Made by a program: the position numbers and the translations under genes. Shown here in pieces: positions 10,903 to 22,323 of a DNA stretch of 64,000 nt. The notes beneath the pieces were generated by a model. That model worked only from the letters and a program-made list of their open reading frames with translations, was not told the origin of the DNA and did no database searches. How positions within the stretch are numbered: the first letter of the stretch is position 1; each line of letters begins with the position of its first letter. The DNA lies in contig NC_090023.1 of assembly GCF_037176765.1 (NCBI RefSeq), positions 48,439,366 to 48,503,365 of the forward strand, in the 5' to 3' direction. The DNA is from Anolis sagrei (Eukaryota; Chordata; Lepidosauria; Squamata; Anolidae).

Positions 10903-11806
10903 AACCTCATCACATTAGGATGAATTTGGCAGCATAGGTTGGTTCACCTATCTTTTTACAACAAAGCCTGCCAGCTCCCATCTCAAGATGCACTGCAATT
11001 TCTGATGGACCTCTGTTCTAAAAGGGAAGTCGGAGCTGTGCATACTGCCACCACCGCAACACAGGAAGCTTCCTGTGGTCTTGGATCAACATGGGAAAGC
11101 CGGGTGGCAGACATTTCCCCCATGGGACGGGGAATCTGGTAAGACAGGCGGTGCAGGGCATGGGGTGACAAGCTTCTCACACCCCCAGACAGGCACAGCC
11201 AGAATTGCAACAATCCATGGCAATTCCCGTGGCCTTTGTGATGAGGTTGTAATAGACATTCTGACACTCTGGCAAACACCTCTGACACCATGATATACAA
11301 GCCTCAAAAATGCTTACAGAAGTTGGTGTCTGTCTCTAACCCTTTTCCTAGCCCTACAGATGTAAGGCTAAAACTTGGGATAGGACCTGGACATGCATTA
11401 TAGCTTAAACTCTATTTTCATGGGTAATTTCAATCTTCATAGATTGAACATGAACCTCTTCTGGAACATTTCATCTATGGACCACATCACATGGACGGGG
11501 TGGGGGGATTCACCGAGCAGCATGGCAAATCCATGTGGCAGCAGGAGGAACCATTGCCCTGTTCCCTGATTCACCCACATTGCACTTTTTTCATCACATA
11601 GGGGAAAGCATCGCCTCCCGGCTTCCCCCTTCACTGTCCCCATTCTATGCAATGAGAACATGGGAAGCCTCCTGTGTTCTCAGAGTTCTGTCCTAGGATG
11701 CTTCCAGGATGGAGCCATGATGGAGCCCCTGCATCATGTAATGGGCTCTGGTACTTTCTTGGAAGCAACCTAGGATGGAACTGGAGACCAAAGTGATGAG
11801 GTCCTC
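10903..11806. mobile_element. Candidate non-autonomous DNA transposon
   Basis: acctcatcaca near the left end is mirrored by gtgatgaggtcc at 11793-11804, giving a plausible inverted end of about 10 bp around a GC-richer interior with no coding frame. No target duplication was found, so this is only a candidate. Confidence 0.35.
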
Positions 11807-12233
11807 TGTTCATTCATCCCCAATCACAGAGTCTTGTACAAAGCTTTGTGTTTGACACACAAAGATCTAGAATGCTCCTGAGTACACAGCAACATCCAGA
11901 GGCAGGGTATATATTGTTACCTATCTCCACATCGTAGCCCTTATACATACAGGTGAACAATTGTATACAGAATCCATTTGCTGATAAAATTCATCCAGCT
12001 TCACCAGAAATATTGCAGGTACAGAATAAGGGAGAGAAGAAAGACCTTGTTTTGTGCAGTTTGAGAAGGCTCTTGTCATAAAGGGAGTTTTATGTTTAAA
12101 TGTTTCGCAGGCTGAAACAGAAGTCCGGTGTTTTGCATATCCCACATCAAGACTGATAAGAATGATCAGAGAGACATCATGGTGGGAAAGTATACTCTTT
12201 ATTACTTGAACACAAATTAGGCTTTCTTGTTAC
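11807..12233. other. Unassigned spacer
   Basis: No gene or repeat recognised. Confidence 0.4.
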
Positions 12234-12524
12234 CAGTGCTGGATTTAGGACAAAATGAGACCCTGTTTTTGTTAAGTTATGAGGCCCCTTACTTGGGCCC
12301 TGAAGGAAGGAGGCCCGATAGGTCTTCACTGCCTATGTGGCACATTCCCATCTCTAGCATTATGTCTAGAATCACTTGGAAACAGAATTCCTTCAAATTT
12401 AGAATTGCACCACATAAGCAAAATCCATTGTAATTTCTTTTGGCAGGAAGATCCCCCCCCCCCCCCCCAGACAAGGGGGTTCTGTGCTTAAGCATACCTA
12501 ATCGCAATGGTAAATCTGGCACTG
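12234..12524. mobile_element. hAT-type MITE with exact 8-bp target duplication
   Basis: Inverted ends cagtgctggattta and taaatctggcactg flank 291 bp. The 8 bases cttgttac occur exactly on both sides (12226-12233 and 12525-12532). An 8-bp duplication with CAG…CTG ends is characteristic of hAT elements. A run of C lies inside near 12452-12468. Confidence 0.85.
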
Positions 12525-12532
12525 CTTGTTAC

Positions 12533-13999
12533 TAAAACCATGGCCAGTCATTGTTTCATAGTTCGTTGTGGAAGGGAAAGATACCACCTATCGAGTCAAC
12601 AAAACCATTTAAAAATCTTTATATGGGTTGCTTGAAATATTTCCTATCTGATAGGATAATTGTAGCCTTTGAGGTCTGAACTGGAAGGTTTCTTCTGAAT
12701 TAAAATTGTAGCTACAAAAAGAGGAAGAATTTTCTTCAGTCTCACAATAGGGAGAAGAAGGTTAAGTTCTATGTGACCTCTGCTCAGATCTCATTAAACA
12801 TCCTACATACAGTTCACAGTCATTTAGTTCTGACTAAGTACCAAGACAGATTTAAATCTCCCAAAGGCACCAGATCCAGCTTCTCTTGGACACTAAATGG
12901 GGTTGCATTTTTTAAAAACATTTACTGTTTTAGCAAAATAGACACAAAGGATAGTTCAACATCAAGGCAGTGGATATCTTCTTCCCATATCTAGCCTCAT
13001 TGTATTCAGATTAATTTAAGGAACTGTTTCATAGCAAAAGAAGGCATATATAACAAATTAAGCAATGAAACGTGGCAACCTACTACAACAATCATCTAGT
13101 GGAGATTTCTTTTTTTTTTTTTTTTACAAAATCTAATAAGATTTCTGTACAGAGTTTAGGTTTCTGAATCTCCCAGAGCTCAATACAGTACATGCATGCA
13201 TGCAAACATACACACCGTGGGAATTTTAAGTATGATATGATCTGAAACCAAAAGCCTGCTTTTGAAATCTCTGCATGTCAGTTTTACTTTATGTTTATTT
13301 ATCTTGCTGAGTAAAACACACTGAGTATTATTTTTTAGGCTGATTCCCCAATAGAACAGCTAATTGGTATGGTGGGACGTTTAGGCAGGATTTTTTTTTC
13401 TTTATTGTTGATGAGAATCCCCAACCTCCAGTCTTTACTTTTTCTGGCTGTTGGTTTTCTATGCTTTCTGTAATCTGAATACAAGCAATAGCCATGGAAA
13501 AATTAAAATATTTTCTGGATTCGTCGACACAACTAAAGGCTCTCATACCATGTGTCATATGTCAGAAGGAAATCCCCATCTAAATCAGGTCATGTGGCAT
13601 GGTTTCCTCTGCAATGTGATATAACAAAAGTGGATTCCTCTATTTTAAAATACAGCATTAGATAAAGCAGAGGTTTCTTTGTGATGTATTGATTATGACA
13701 CTTGGGGCAAGTTTCCTATAGTGAGAAAGGGGTCCTTCAGCCCATTTCTGTAGTAATATAGTCTCTGATCCTAAAACTCAGTTAAAGCACATTACATGAT
13801 TTAAGCCAGAAGTGAACATGTGGGTCCAAGGCTGTTTTTGTGATCCTCAATCTTTTCAGACTCCCTGGACACCATTTTTTTCTGTCATCCTACAGGAGTT
13901 GGGAGTGAATATTTGTAGTGGGGAAGCTTGAAGTCTTCCCCTGCATTACAATACCCATTTTAAAGGTGTTTTGTGGTGATTTTAACTTTTTTTTTTGCA
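12533..13999. other. Unassigned AT-rich spacer
   Basis: Contains T runs (13109-13127) and a small ATGC repeat near 13193-13204. No gene is recognised. Confidence 0.45.
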
Positions 14000-14345
14000 C
14001 TTTCAAGTTATTTCCCATTTATGGCAATGCTAAGATAAATCTATCACAGGGTTTCTTGCCAAGATTTGTTCATAGAGGATTTGCTTTCACCTTCATTCAG
14101 GCTGGAAGAGTGTGACTTGCTTGGGGTCACCCAGTGGATTTCTACGGTTTTGTTGTCTAGCTACTACTTCAACTAGTGCACACTGGATCCCTCCAATTTA
14201 TGGTGACTCTTTTTTAGAATTTTCTTGGCAAGATATATTCAAAGGAAGTTTGCCATTTCCTTTCTCCAAGATTGGGAGAATGTCATTTGCTCCAATCTCC
14301 CAGTGGATTTCAAAGGCTGAATGGGAATTTAAAACCTTTTTTTAA
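14000..14345 (-). mobile_element. Two old tRNA-derived SINE copies
   Basis: 14000-14190 and 14195-14345 each read as the body of an old reptile SINE on the minus strand. They carry the plus-strand phrases gcaagattt(g)ttca, agagtgtgacttgcttgggg and cacccagtggattt. Both are diverged. The exact family is uncertain. Confidence 0.5.
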
Positions 14346-16140
14346 ATTCACTAACTACTATACTATGTTGGTTCTTGAGTCTGACAATACCAATATATTT
14401 TATTTAAAAGTCCTTACTGTCATTAACCAAAATTTAGGAGTGGTATTGCAAGCTTTCTGAATACAGTCGTAACAATTTCATTATTTTAAAAATCTTTACA
14501 AAAACCGGAAAACTACCAATATTGGTGTCACGTGAGAAGAATTATGGCCATCTGGGGAAACCCAGATTACAAAATTCAGACCTAGGACCCAAGGCCTTAT
14601 TTCATTTCAGGGAATAGAATCTAAATCAATGATTTCAAGTAGGAAAAAATGATTGATTGCTATCACACAAGACCAATAAAGTTAAATGAAGACAAGTGCC
14701 TTATTATAAAAATTACTGCAGAGTGCTGTGACTCTTCCATAGTTGCCCTCCACTTCAATCATAATTGGACGGTCTCTTTTCATTGATGGGAAAAGCCCAT
14801 CAATGAATCAATATTCATAATGGAGTCAGTGCTTCTGCTGCAGTCTTGGTATGTTGAAAATGAGGGAAGTCATATGAAAGAATGTAAAAATATGTAACTG
14901 TGCACTTGAGACAAAATATGGGGGTGGGAGGAGGAGAAGAAAATAGAAAAAAAAACAGTGTCCATGTTCTGGGTAGAGAAAACATGTGTAGGAAGTAGGA
15001 CTGTGCATAAGATTGATCAAGGGAATTTATAACAACATAGTGCCAGCATAGCACAGTTGTACCTAGGTGTGAAAGAGATCATTACAATAACAGCATGCTT
15101 CTGTTTGCTTAAACAAAATGTTTGCAGATTGCAATGAGTCAAAATTCTGATGTGATAAAGTCCTTAAGAGTAAACATTAAGAAGACTTCCTAACTCTAGG
15201 AGATGTATGGCTGTCATCCAAACCTGTAGGTTGCAACAACATGAAAATGAGACAAATTTCATCAGAAAGAAATCCAAGTAATGATCACCTCTTATGCAAG
15301 CATTATGCTGTAGAAGGAAGAGCAGGAATGATGAATGTAACTGTGCCACAGTCTCAATAACAAGTTTTTTTTTTTATTCAAAGCAGAAATGGGAAATTTT
15401 ATTTTTGGGGTCTGCAATTTTCAGAAATCCACCTCTAGCATAGGCAGCACCCAAACTATGTGGGAGATTTTGGGTATTGTGTTCCAAAAAAGGTCACATT
15501 TCCAAGCTATAATTCCAATATTAGCCACACAGAGGAAGCTACTTAAGAGTGATTCATATATCACTGCATTAGTTTGTTCTAATCTGGTGGGGAAATCATG
15601 TAGAACTATTCTTGGACTATATAACGTCAGATTGCAAGTGGAAATGTCTCATCACACATCTATATCACATTTTATTTTATTTTATTTTATTGGGAACAGT
15701 GTCAGACTGAGATAAATCCACACTGAAAATCTCTAGTGCACTCAGCACCTTATGGCATTTAGTGCTTCTTAACCTGACCTACCTCACAAGGTTGCTGTGA
15801 AGATAAGAGGGAAGAACATGTGCCATTCTAAACTTCTTGAAGGAAGGTCCAAAAAGGTTAAGAGTAAATGAATACATAATCAGTACAATGTTACATATTT
15901 GGCAGCAATACATTATAATTTACTGTATGTCGCCAACAGAGAAAAATTCCAAATTTGCCCACATAACTAATCTTTGCCATGTTAAATATGTGTATAAAGC
16001 TTTTTTAAAAAATCTTCTACATAATCCTTCACTTTGAGTCACACTACAGAGAGTCACACTACAGAGAGACTTGGTGAGACATGAGAGAAATAATTTTTTT
16101 AGAAAAAGGGAAAGTAAACAAATTATTGTGTCTCGGTGTG
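14346..16140. other. Unassigned spacer
   Basis: No gene is recognised. 15775-15835 resembles the end of an old LINE or SINE (cctacctcacaaggttgctg). There is a short ATTTT repeat at 15671-15690 and a small direct repeat (gagtcacactacagaga) near 16036-16070. Confidence 0.4.
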
Positions 16141-16144
16141 AGGT

Positions 16145-16400
16145 TGGAGCTGTAGTGGCACAATGGGTTACACCCTTGTGCAGGCTGAACTGCTGACCTG
16201 AAGGTTGGCGGTTCGAATCACAAGATGGAGTGAACTCCCATTTGTCAGCCCCAGCTTTCATGTGACATGAAAGAAGCCTTTCACACGATGATAACAAATC
16301 AGACCCCTGGACAATGTCCTTGCAGACAGCCAATTCTCTCTCATCAGAAGCAGCTTGAGGTATATTCTCAAGTTGCTTCTCATACGATTTTAAAAAGTGT
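16145..16400 (+). mobile_element. tRNA-derived SINE (ACA type)
   Basis: Plus-oriented. A-box-like (agtggcacaatgggtta) and B-box-like (ggcggttcgaatc) elements lie in the head, followed by the conserved body (gccaattctctctcatcagaag) and tail. Confidence 0.7.
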
Positions 16401-17008
16401 GAAGTTTATCTATCAGCCCAGCCATTGATGATCAGTTATTTCATCCTACATCCAATATTAAGCATTGTAAAAAAAAAAATAGATAAAGTCAACTTCCACT
16501 CTTATCAATCTATGATTAACCTGTAGGAGTATAAACAGCCATTTAGAGATCACTGCCTAGAGATAGCAACAAAATATTGGTTTGCTGGAAAGAAACAGCC
16601 ATCACCTGGCATTTCCCTATTTCTAAAACTACCTCTGATTTTAGATGTGTGCAGTTTCAGATCTTTTGTTAACTGTGCAACCTACTTTTATCTCTGTGTA
16701 GCACACTTTCCTCTGCAGTTAGCCTGCTTTGTGGTAAGATTATGAAGCACTTCCTGTTTTTCATGCACATTGTATCTTTCCTATCAAGAGTAGAGTGTCG
16801 AGTTCAACAAACTAATGTTCTAGTTCAGTAAGTCTACTTCCTCAGAAAAACTATGGGCTCTTTCAGAGGGAAATAGTCTAAAATGACTGCAAACCATTTA
16901 ATTTCTCCTGATTACCAGAAACTGCTAGGAAGCAGGCCAAGATTAGAGATTGGAAACTCATTTGGACTATAACTCCTGGAATTTCCTAGGCAATAGCTAT
17001 GAAAACCT

Positions 17009-17053
17009 ACTGGGTGATCATGGGCCACGGATGTTGGCCCATGATCACCCAGT
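17009..17053. repeat. Perfect 19-bp hairpin
   Basis: Arms 17009-17027 and 17035-17053 are exact reverse complements (actgggtgatcatgggcca) separated by 7 bases. Confidence 0.85.
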
Positions 17054-17077
17054 GTACCTCTGAACAAATCTTACTAA

Positions 17078-17369
17078 GGCCCCTTCAACATTGGGCCCTT
17101 CCACACAGCTGTATAAAATCCACATTGAACTGGATTACATGACAGTGTGGACCCAGCTATTTCAGTTCAAAGTAGATATTGTGGATTATCTGTCTTAATA
17201 TTCTGGGTTATATGGCTGTGTGGAAGGGTCCACTGTCCTTATATCCCAGGAACTGATCCCAGGTTATCTGCTTTGAATTGGATTATATGAGTCTCCACTG
17301 CCAGATAATCTGGGATAAGCAGATAATCTGGGATCGGATTCTGGGATATAGGGCAGTGTAGAAGGGGCC
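17078..17369. mobile_element. PIF/Harbinger-type MITE interrupted by another MITE
   Basis: Outer ends ggccccttcaaca… and …cagtgtagaaggggcc are flanked by TAA on both sides (17075-17077 and 17370-17372). A 3-bp TWA duplication fits PIF/Harbinger. A second MITE occupies 17093-17231. Confidence 0.65.
17093..17231. mobile_element. Inner MITE (gggcccttccacacagc family)
   Basis: 139-bp inverted repeat with ends gggcccttccacacagctg and ggctgtgtggaagggtcc, nested in the outer MITE. Flanks att/act suggest a 3-bp duplication with one change. Same family as 31755-31894. Confidence 0.65.
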
Positions 17370-17761
17370 TAAGAAAACCCCATAATAGTTTTGTCTTAGC
17401 ACCAGATGTCAAAAATGTCTTGAAGCCATACATATCATCATCACCAATATCAACAACAGTTAAAGACTGGAAGATTTTCAGCACTTTAATTCAGAAAGTA
17501 ACTTTTCCAAGCACCGATCAAAGTAGAATCCTATGACTGGTGTTCCCTCTTCTCAAGGACTAAGGAAAGGGTGGGAAACTATGGGATATTTCATTGTCAG
17601 TTTTCTGTGTTTATGAGCATTCCCGCTCAATAACCTAATTTATATCTTTTCTTTCTTCCAGTATGGTAATAAATAAAACAAAGCACAGAAAAAGCATGGT
17701 TGATATGATATTTTTTAAAAAAATTAAACAATTCTATTTAAAGTAGTATAAGGGTAGGTTT

Positions 17762-17906
17762 TATTAGGCACTCCAAGTGGCCAGCTACTGGTCAAAGGAC
17801 ATTTAATCAACTACCAAGCTTGCAAACTTTGTGCTTTGTTTGTTTGTTTGTTAAAAAAATGCAATGCAACTGTTGGTCTGCCCCTGACACGATAAATAAT
17901 TAGACA
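17762..17906 (+). mobile_element. I/Jockey-group LINE, 3' tip
   Basis: Matches the 3' end of the LINE at 40281-41143 (ccaagtggccagctactggt, then ggtcaaaggacattta). It ends in ctgacacgataaataatt. Confidence 0.65.
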
Positions 17907-18103
17907 TAAGATCCACAGTAAATAGTGGATAAAGTCATTGGCGGTGGATCACAGGGGAGAGGAAGGAGGGAAAGGATTTGTTAGGATGTTATAATTTATA
18001 TGTTTTGCTAGTTATTGTATTTTTTTATTTTTGACTGTCACTTGTATACAATAAAATTGAAAATTTGAACACAATAAAATAAAATAAATTTAATATAGTT
18101 TTA

Positions 18104-18480
18104 AACAGGAGTCCCTAAACTAATGCCTGCGGACTGTATGCAGCCCTCCAAGGTCATTTACCCCCCCCCCCCAAACTTTAGACTTAGAGTTGCCCTAAGT
18201 CTTAAATGACTTAAATGACAACAACAATCCTAATTAATTAACATCAGCCAAAAGCAGTCCCATATAGCCCATTGAAATACTGGAAAGTTTATGTTGGTTA
18301 AAATTGTTCTTCATTTTAAATGTTGTATTGTTCTTTCATTTTTGTGTGTGTTACAGATAAAATATGTGCAGTATTAATTTGTTTTAAAGTAAGGTGTTAT
18401 AGTGTACAACATATAAAATCATTATAAGGCTATATATTTAATTCATTATACAATAAATCTTTGCTGGGTTTATTTTTTAT
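18104..18480 (+). mobile_element. Decayed hAT (Charlie-like) element
   Basis: Begins acaggagtccctaaactaatg and follows the same order of words as the better copy at 45273-45625 (ccaaaagcagtcccatat, gaaatactggaaagtttat, aatatgtgcagt). No clear right end. Confidence 0.5.
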
Positions 18481-18805
18481 ATCTCTGTCTGGATGTTTTG
18501 ATTTAAGAATTAATAAAGAGGAGTGGTTGTACAATATGAATAAGGATTACTATTCAGAAATGATGATCACATCTTGGCACCAGGAGTGACATTTCAGAAA
18601 GGATTTTAATGGTAATAAGGCAAGCTGAGTGATAGAAACCTAAGAGTTAAAGTGTGGCCAACTGGGAAAGGGATCAGGCACAAGGGCAAACCAGTTTTAA
18701 AATGATGACCATATTTAAAACCTGAAAAATGAGGGATGGAAAAAACCTAAACATTAATCACACGTAGTCCTTTCTAGCAACTTGAAATATTCAGAACAAA
18801 GTGAA

Positions 18806-19755
18806 GACAGATTCAGAACAAAGTGAAGACCAAGTGGAAACCAGGTTGAGAGCATCTGGATAAGAATTAAGGGGACAAGGACTAAAAAAGATGTAGTTGT
18901 GGTGTTTTACTATAGACCTCCAAGCTAGATGGAAGGATGAAGCCCTCCTTGACTAAATGACCAAACATGCAGAAAGAAGAGATATAGTAGTAATGGGGTG
19001 TTTCAACTAATCTGAAAACAAGCTTTGCCAAGAATACAAAGTGCAATAAATCCCTCCCTTGCCTTGTAGACAATTTGATTGTCCAGAAGGTAAAAAAGAG
19101 AACAAGAGTATCAGTTATTCTGGATCTGATCCTAACCAACAGTGAGGATCTGGTTAATGGAGTGGAAGTGGTGGGATCCTTAGGTGGGAGTGCCCATGTT
19201 CTCCTGGAGTTTGTGATACAAATGAAGGACTGGACTAAGAGAAGTCAAACATGTATTCTAGACTTTAGGAGATATGACTTCAGGAAATTGATACTGAACA
19301 TGGACATGAATACTAAAATAGAAAAGAGTTAAATGATGGATGGGAGCATAGCTACAAACGGTGCCAGCAAGGAGAAAAAATAAAACAACCAGAGCATTGA
19401 AGATACTAGCAGAAGTCATTTCAGAATCACTGGCAATAATCTTTGAGAATTCTTGGAGAACAGAAGTACTGGTAGACTGGAGGAGGGCAGATGTCCCCAT
19501 CTTCAAGAAGAGAATAAAAGAGGACCCAAACAATTACCATCTCGTCAGCTTGACATCAATACAGGAAAGATTTTGGAGAAGATAATTAAGGAGGCAGTCT
19601 GACTTGGAGTATGATGGAAGCTCCTTCCTGGAAGCTTTTTAAAACAGGCCGGACGGCAATCTGTCAGGGGTACTTTGTACTTTTCTTGCATGGTGGGGGT
19701 TGGACTAGATGGCACATGTGGTCTCTTCCAATTCTATGATTCTATGATTTTGACA
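18806..19755 (+). mobile_element. CR1 LINE, internally deleted
   Basis: Three CR1 parts follow in order. An endonuclease part translates to VVFYYRPPS-like and LDLILTNSEDLVNGVEVVGS (near 18890-19335). The start of the reverse transcriptase (SWRTEVLVDWRRADVPIFKK, then DPNNYHLVSLTSI) lies near 19361-19585. The CR1 3' end lies near 19610-19750 (ggttggactagatggc; ttctatgattctatgat). The polymerase core between them is missing and frames are broken, so the copy is dead. Confidence 0.7.
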
Positions 19756-19759
19756 GGAA

Positions 19760-20875
19760 CAATTAGGTCAATTTTAAAGCAAGGGTGGACAGACGTTAAC
19801 CAGCAGATTTTGCTAGACCAATTCATCACCACTGTCTATGCTGGTTAAAGATTTTGAACATAGCAACCCAACCTTTTCTAATGCCTAAATATATTTTGTT
19901 ATCTCCCCCCACCATCTGTTATCAGCGTGTACCAATCTGTGACTGTTCAGCGGAACCAGCTGCATGATTCATAGTTCATCATACTATACTTTCACCTATT
20001 ATGAAACACTGATAATTACGCAGACCCACATTGTTCTATAGAAGTCCTACTGCACATATTTATAGAAAACACCAAAGGGTTTAATTATGTAAATGAAGAT
20101 GTGGAAACATTTAGGTTTTCAAAACTATTTGAGAGCGATCCTGTAGCACAAGAAATGGAAGTGGGAGGGAAAGAATTCCCCTTTCATGTCAAGGAGAGGA
20201 AGACACACCATTCATCGCCACAGAGATAGTTTGTGGGATGGTTTCATGGCCATTTAAAGTTACATATGATGCTATCCACACATTGATTCCAGAGGAAAAC
20301 TACACTTCTGTCAATGAATAAAAATAGGTGGGTATCTTTTTCCACTTGGTGACACAATGGGCACAGATGGTTAGCCAGACGACCTCTTCACTTTTGGGCC
20401 GTATCGTTGTGCTGCTAAAGGGAAAACACACGGGGCAACTCATGACCATGCACCCTCCCTCATCCCCTCATTACACATTGGGGATGGGACAGGGTGAACT
20501 GGCACCCTTTCCCTCCCTATATCAGATGGCAGAAAGGGTAGCAACCTGTGTTGCCCCACCACCCTTTCTGCCATCACATGGCAAAAAGGGGAGGAAAGTG
20601 CAGGTTGCTTCCTCTGAGCTACTTAAATAACATTTTCCTCCCTATAGTGGAGGAGGAAGCTCAGCATTCCTTTCCACTTTGGGAAGAATGTGGGCGGGGC
20701 CTGCTGTGTATCGTGTGATGGTGCACAGCAGGCCCCATCCAAGCCACACACGAAAGCGGCAAAACAGAGCAAAAAACACTGTGTGAAGAGGGTAGACACA
20801 CTTAGTAGAGTAAACATATTGAATCAATTGTTGAATGGTGAGCCAACACATAGGAAGGTCTCATTGATTCACTGG
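19760..20875. other. Unassigned spacer
   Basis: 20380-20790 is GC-richer and contains short inverted words (ggcggggcctgctgtgtat and gtgcacagcaggcccc), possibly an old DNA-transposon remnant. No coding evidence. Confidence 0.35.
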
Positions 20876-20878
20876 ATC

Positions 20879-20990
20879 TTTGTTGTTGTTTATTCATTTA
20901 GTCTCTTCCGACTCTTTGTGACCTCATGGACCAGCCAACACCATAGCTCCCTGTGGGCAGTCACCACCCCCAGCTCCTTCAGAGTCATTG
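20879..20990 (-). mobile_element. RTE-BovB LINE 3' tip
   Basis: Reverse copy of the BovB 3' end (ttgttgttgtttattcattt, then gacctcatggaccagcc). Severely 5' truncated. Confidence 0.75.
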
Positions 20991-20999
20991 GATCTATTT

Positions 21000-22014
21000 T
21001 TGATCAAACTAATAAAAGCATTAAAGACAATAAGAGTTAGAAAGGAGAATAAATAATGGACACTGAATCAATATAGGCAAGTAAATTGTTTAGCAAAACT
21101 TAATGGAATGAAATAGTAATGCAATACTACAGGATTCTTCTCATCTGTGTTTTTTATACTCGAAAAAAATATTTCTATTATAGTTAAATATTGATGCATA
21201 TTTTCCCATAATTTAGAATGGAAGGATTTGTTCTGAAAGGGCCCATCTGGGTTTACGTGTTCTTCTGTAAATTTAACAAGATTGTAACAGTGGAAGGGGC
21301 TTAGTGCTGTGCATTCCACCGAACTCATAATCTGGAAAGCTTCAGTTGGTCAAAAATAGTTAGCTGAGATTCAAAGGCATGTCAACATCTCTATGTTAAC
21401 ATCCACATATAGATTATGCTGAAGGCCATATTAACACGTGCCATTATCATGAGTAGTATAGTAGCTATATATCCCACAAATATGCATGCATTTCCATATA
21501 TATTCCTTATCTCTGATTTGGGACTATAATAATTTTATCTACCATTTTATAATCTTTTGTCATCTCTAGTTTGATTGCCAAGGGATAACACCAGTTAGCG
21601 ATTCATTTACTGTGAAAAAAACAAAGATATCTTAATTTTATTTTCAGCAAATAGAAAATATATACATTCATTCTGTACACTGAGATTCTCTCATGATTTT
21701 GTGAACTGAAACTGCAAAAGGGATTTAGGTAAAAGACTACTATGCAATCCAACATATTGTGTTTTGATTAGAACATTATTTGTGGTAATAAGAGCCTGTA
21801 CAGAAATTTATGAAATTAGAACAGACTGGTCAACGAGCATGAGACTCATTTTCCTGATCAATGATTACAACAAAAGTAAATGCTAATGGAAACAGATGGC
21901 TTGATAATTATTAAAGCATATACTAATCAATTATCAGGGTGTTGCTTGTGAGAAACCTGGTTGAGTCACAAAGAAGACATGATATCATCGGAACCAGTGA
22001 GGAATCATCTACAT
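21000..22014. other. BTLA downstream region / 3' UTR area
   Basis: Lies immediately downstream of the BTLA stop on the minus strand, so part is expected to be 3' untranslated sequence. A poly(A) site could not be chosen: several reversed AATAAA-like words occur. No repeat is recognised. Confidence 0.4.
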
Positions 22015-22323
22015 TTATGCTTTCAACATAATGGCAGCATATTCCGTGAATTCAGATTCTACAAAGTGATTGCTTCCCTGGAAATGTTCTCTATGGTCCA
22101 GCGTTGCATAAACAAGGGCATCTTGATTGGTAGGCAAGAGCTGATTGGTGACAGATTTATCACATGTAGCTTTTGCCCCTACCCTTTTAGACTTCTTGCT
22201 GTTGTTAAGATTGATGTGGATAGCACTGCCATCTGGAAACAGTTGCAAGCGAGGAAAAGATGCCTCATTGGAAACATGACTAGTAGTATCACTGCAGGGT
22301 TTGATATTCTTATAGTCACTGAC
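22015..22323 (-). CDS. BTLA: BTLA exon 5 (ITIM/ITSM tail and stop)
   Basis: 309 bp including the TAA stop, preceded by acceptor tatcccag. It encodes 102 residues from VSDYKNI to the end. The last 35 contain LVYATLDH and FTEYAAIMLKA, aligning with human IVYASLNH and PTEYASICVRS. Phosphorylation of these tyrosines is the known route to SHP-1/SHP-2 recruitment. Confidence 0.93.
   Translation of the reverse strand, partial: VSDYKNIKPCSDTTSHVSNEASFPRLQLFPDGSAIHINLNNSKKSKRVGAKATCDKSVTNQLLPTNQDALVYATLDHREHFQGSNHFVESEFTEYAAIMLKA

Noticed and set aside
14788-14815. Short hairpin tcattgatggg/cccatcaatga
   Set aside because: Arms of about 11 bases are too short to be notable in AT-rich spacer.
16145-16220. 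tRNA gene
   Set aside because: tRNA-like promoter boxes belong to the head of a SINE; the cloverleaf is not intact.
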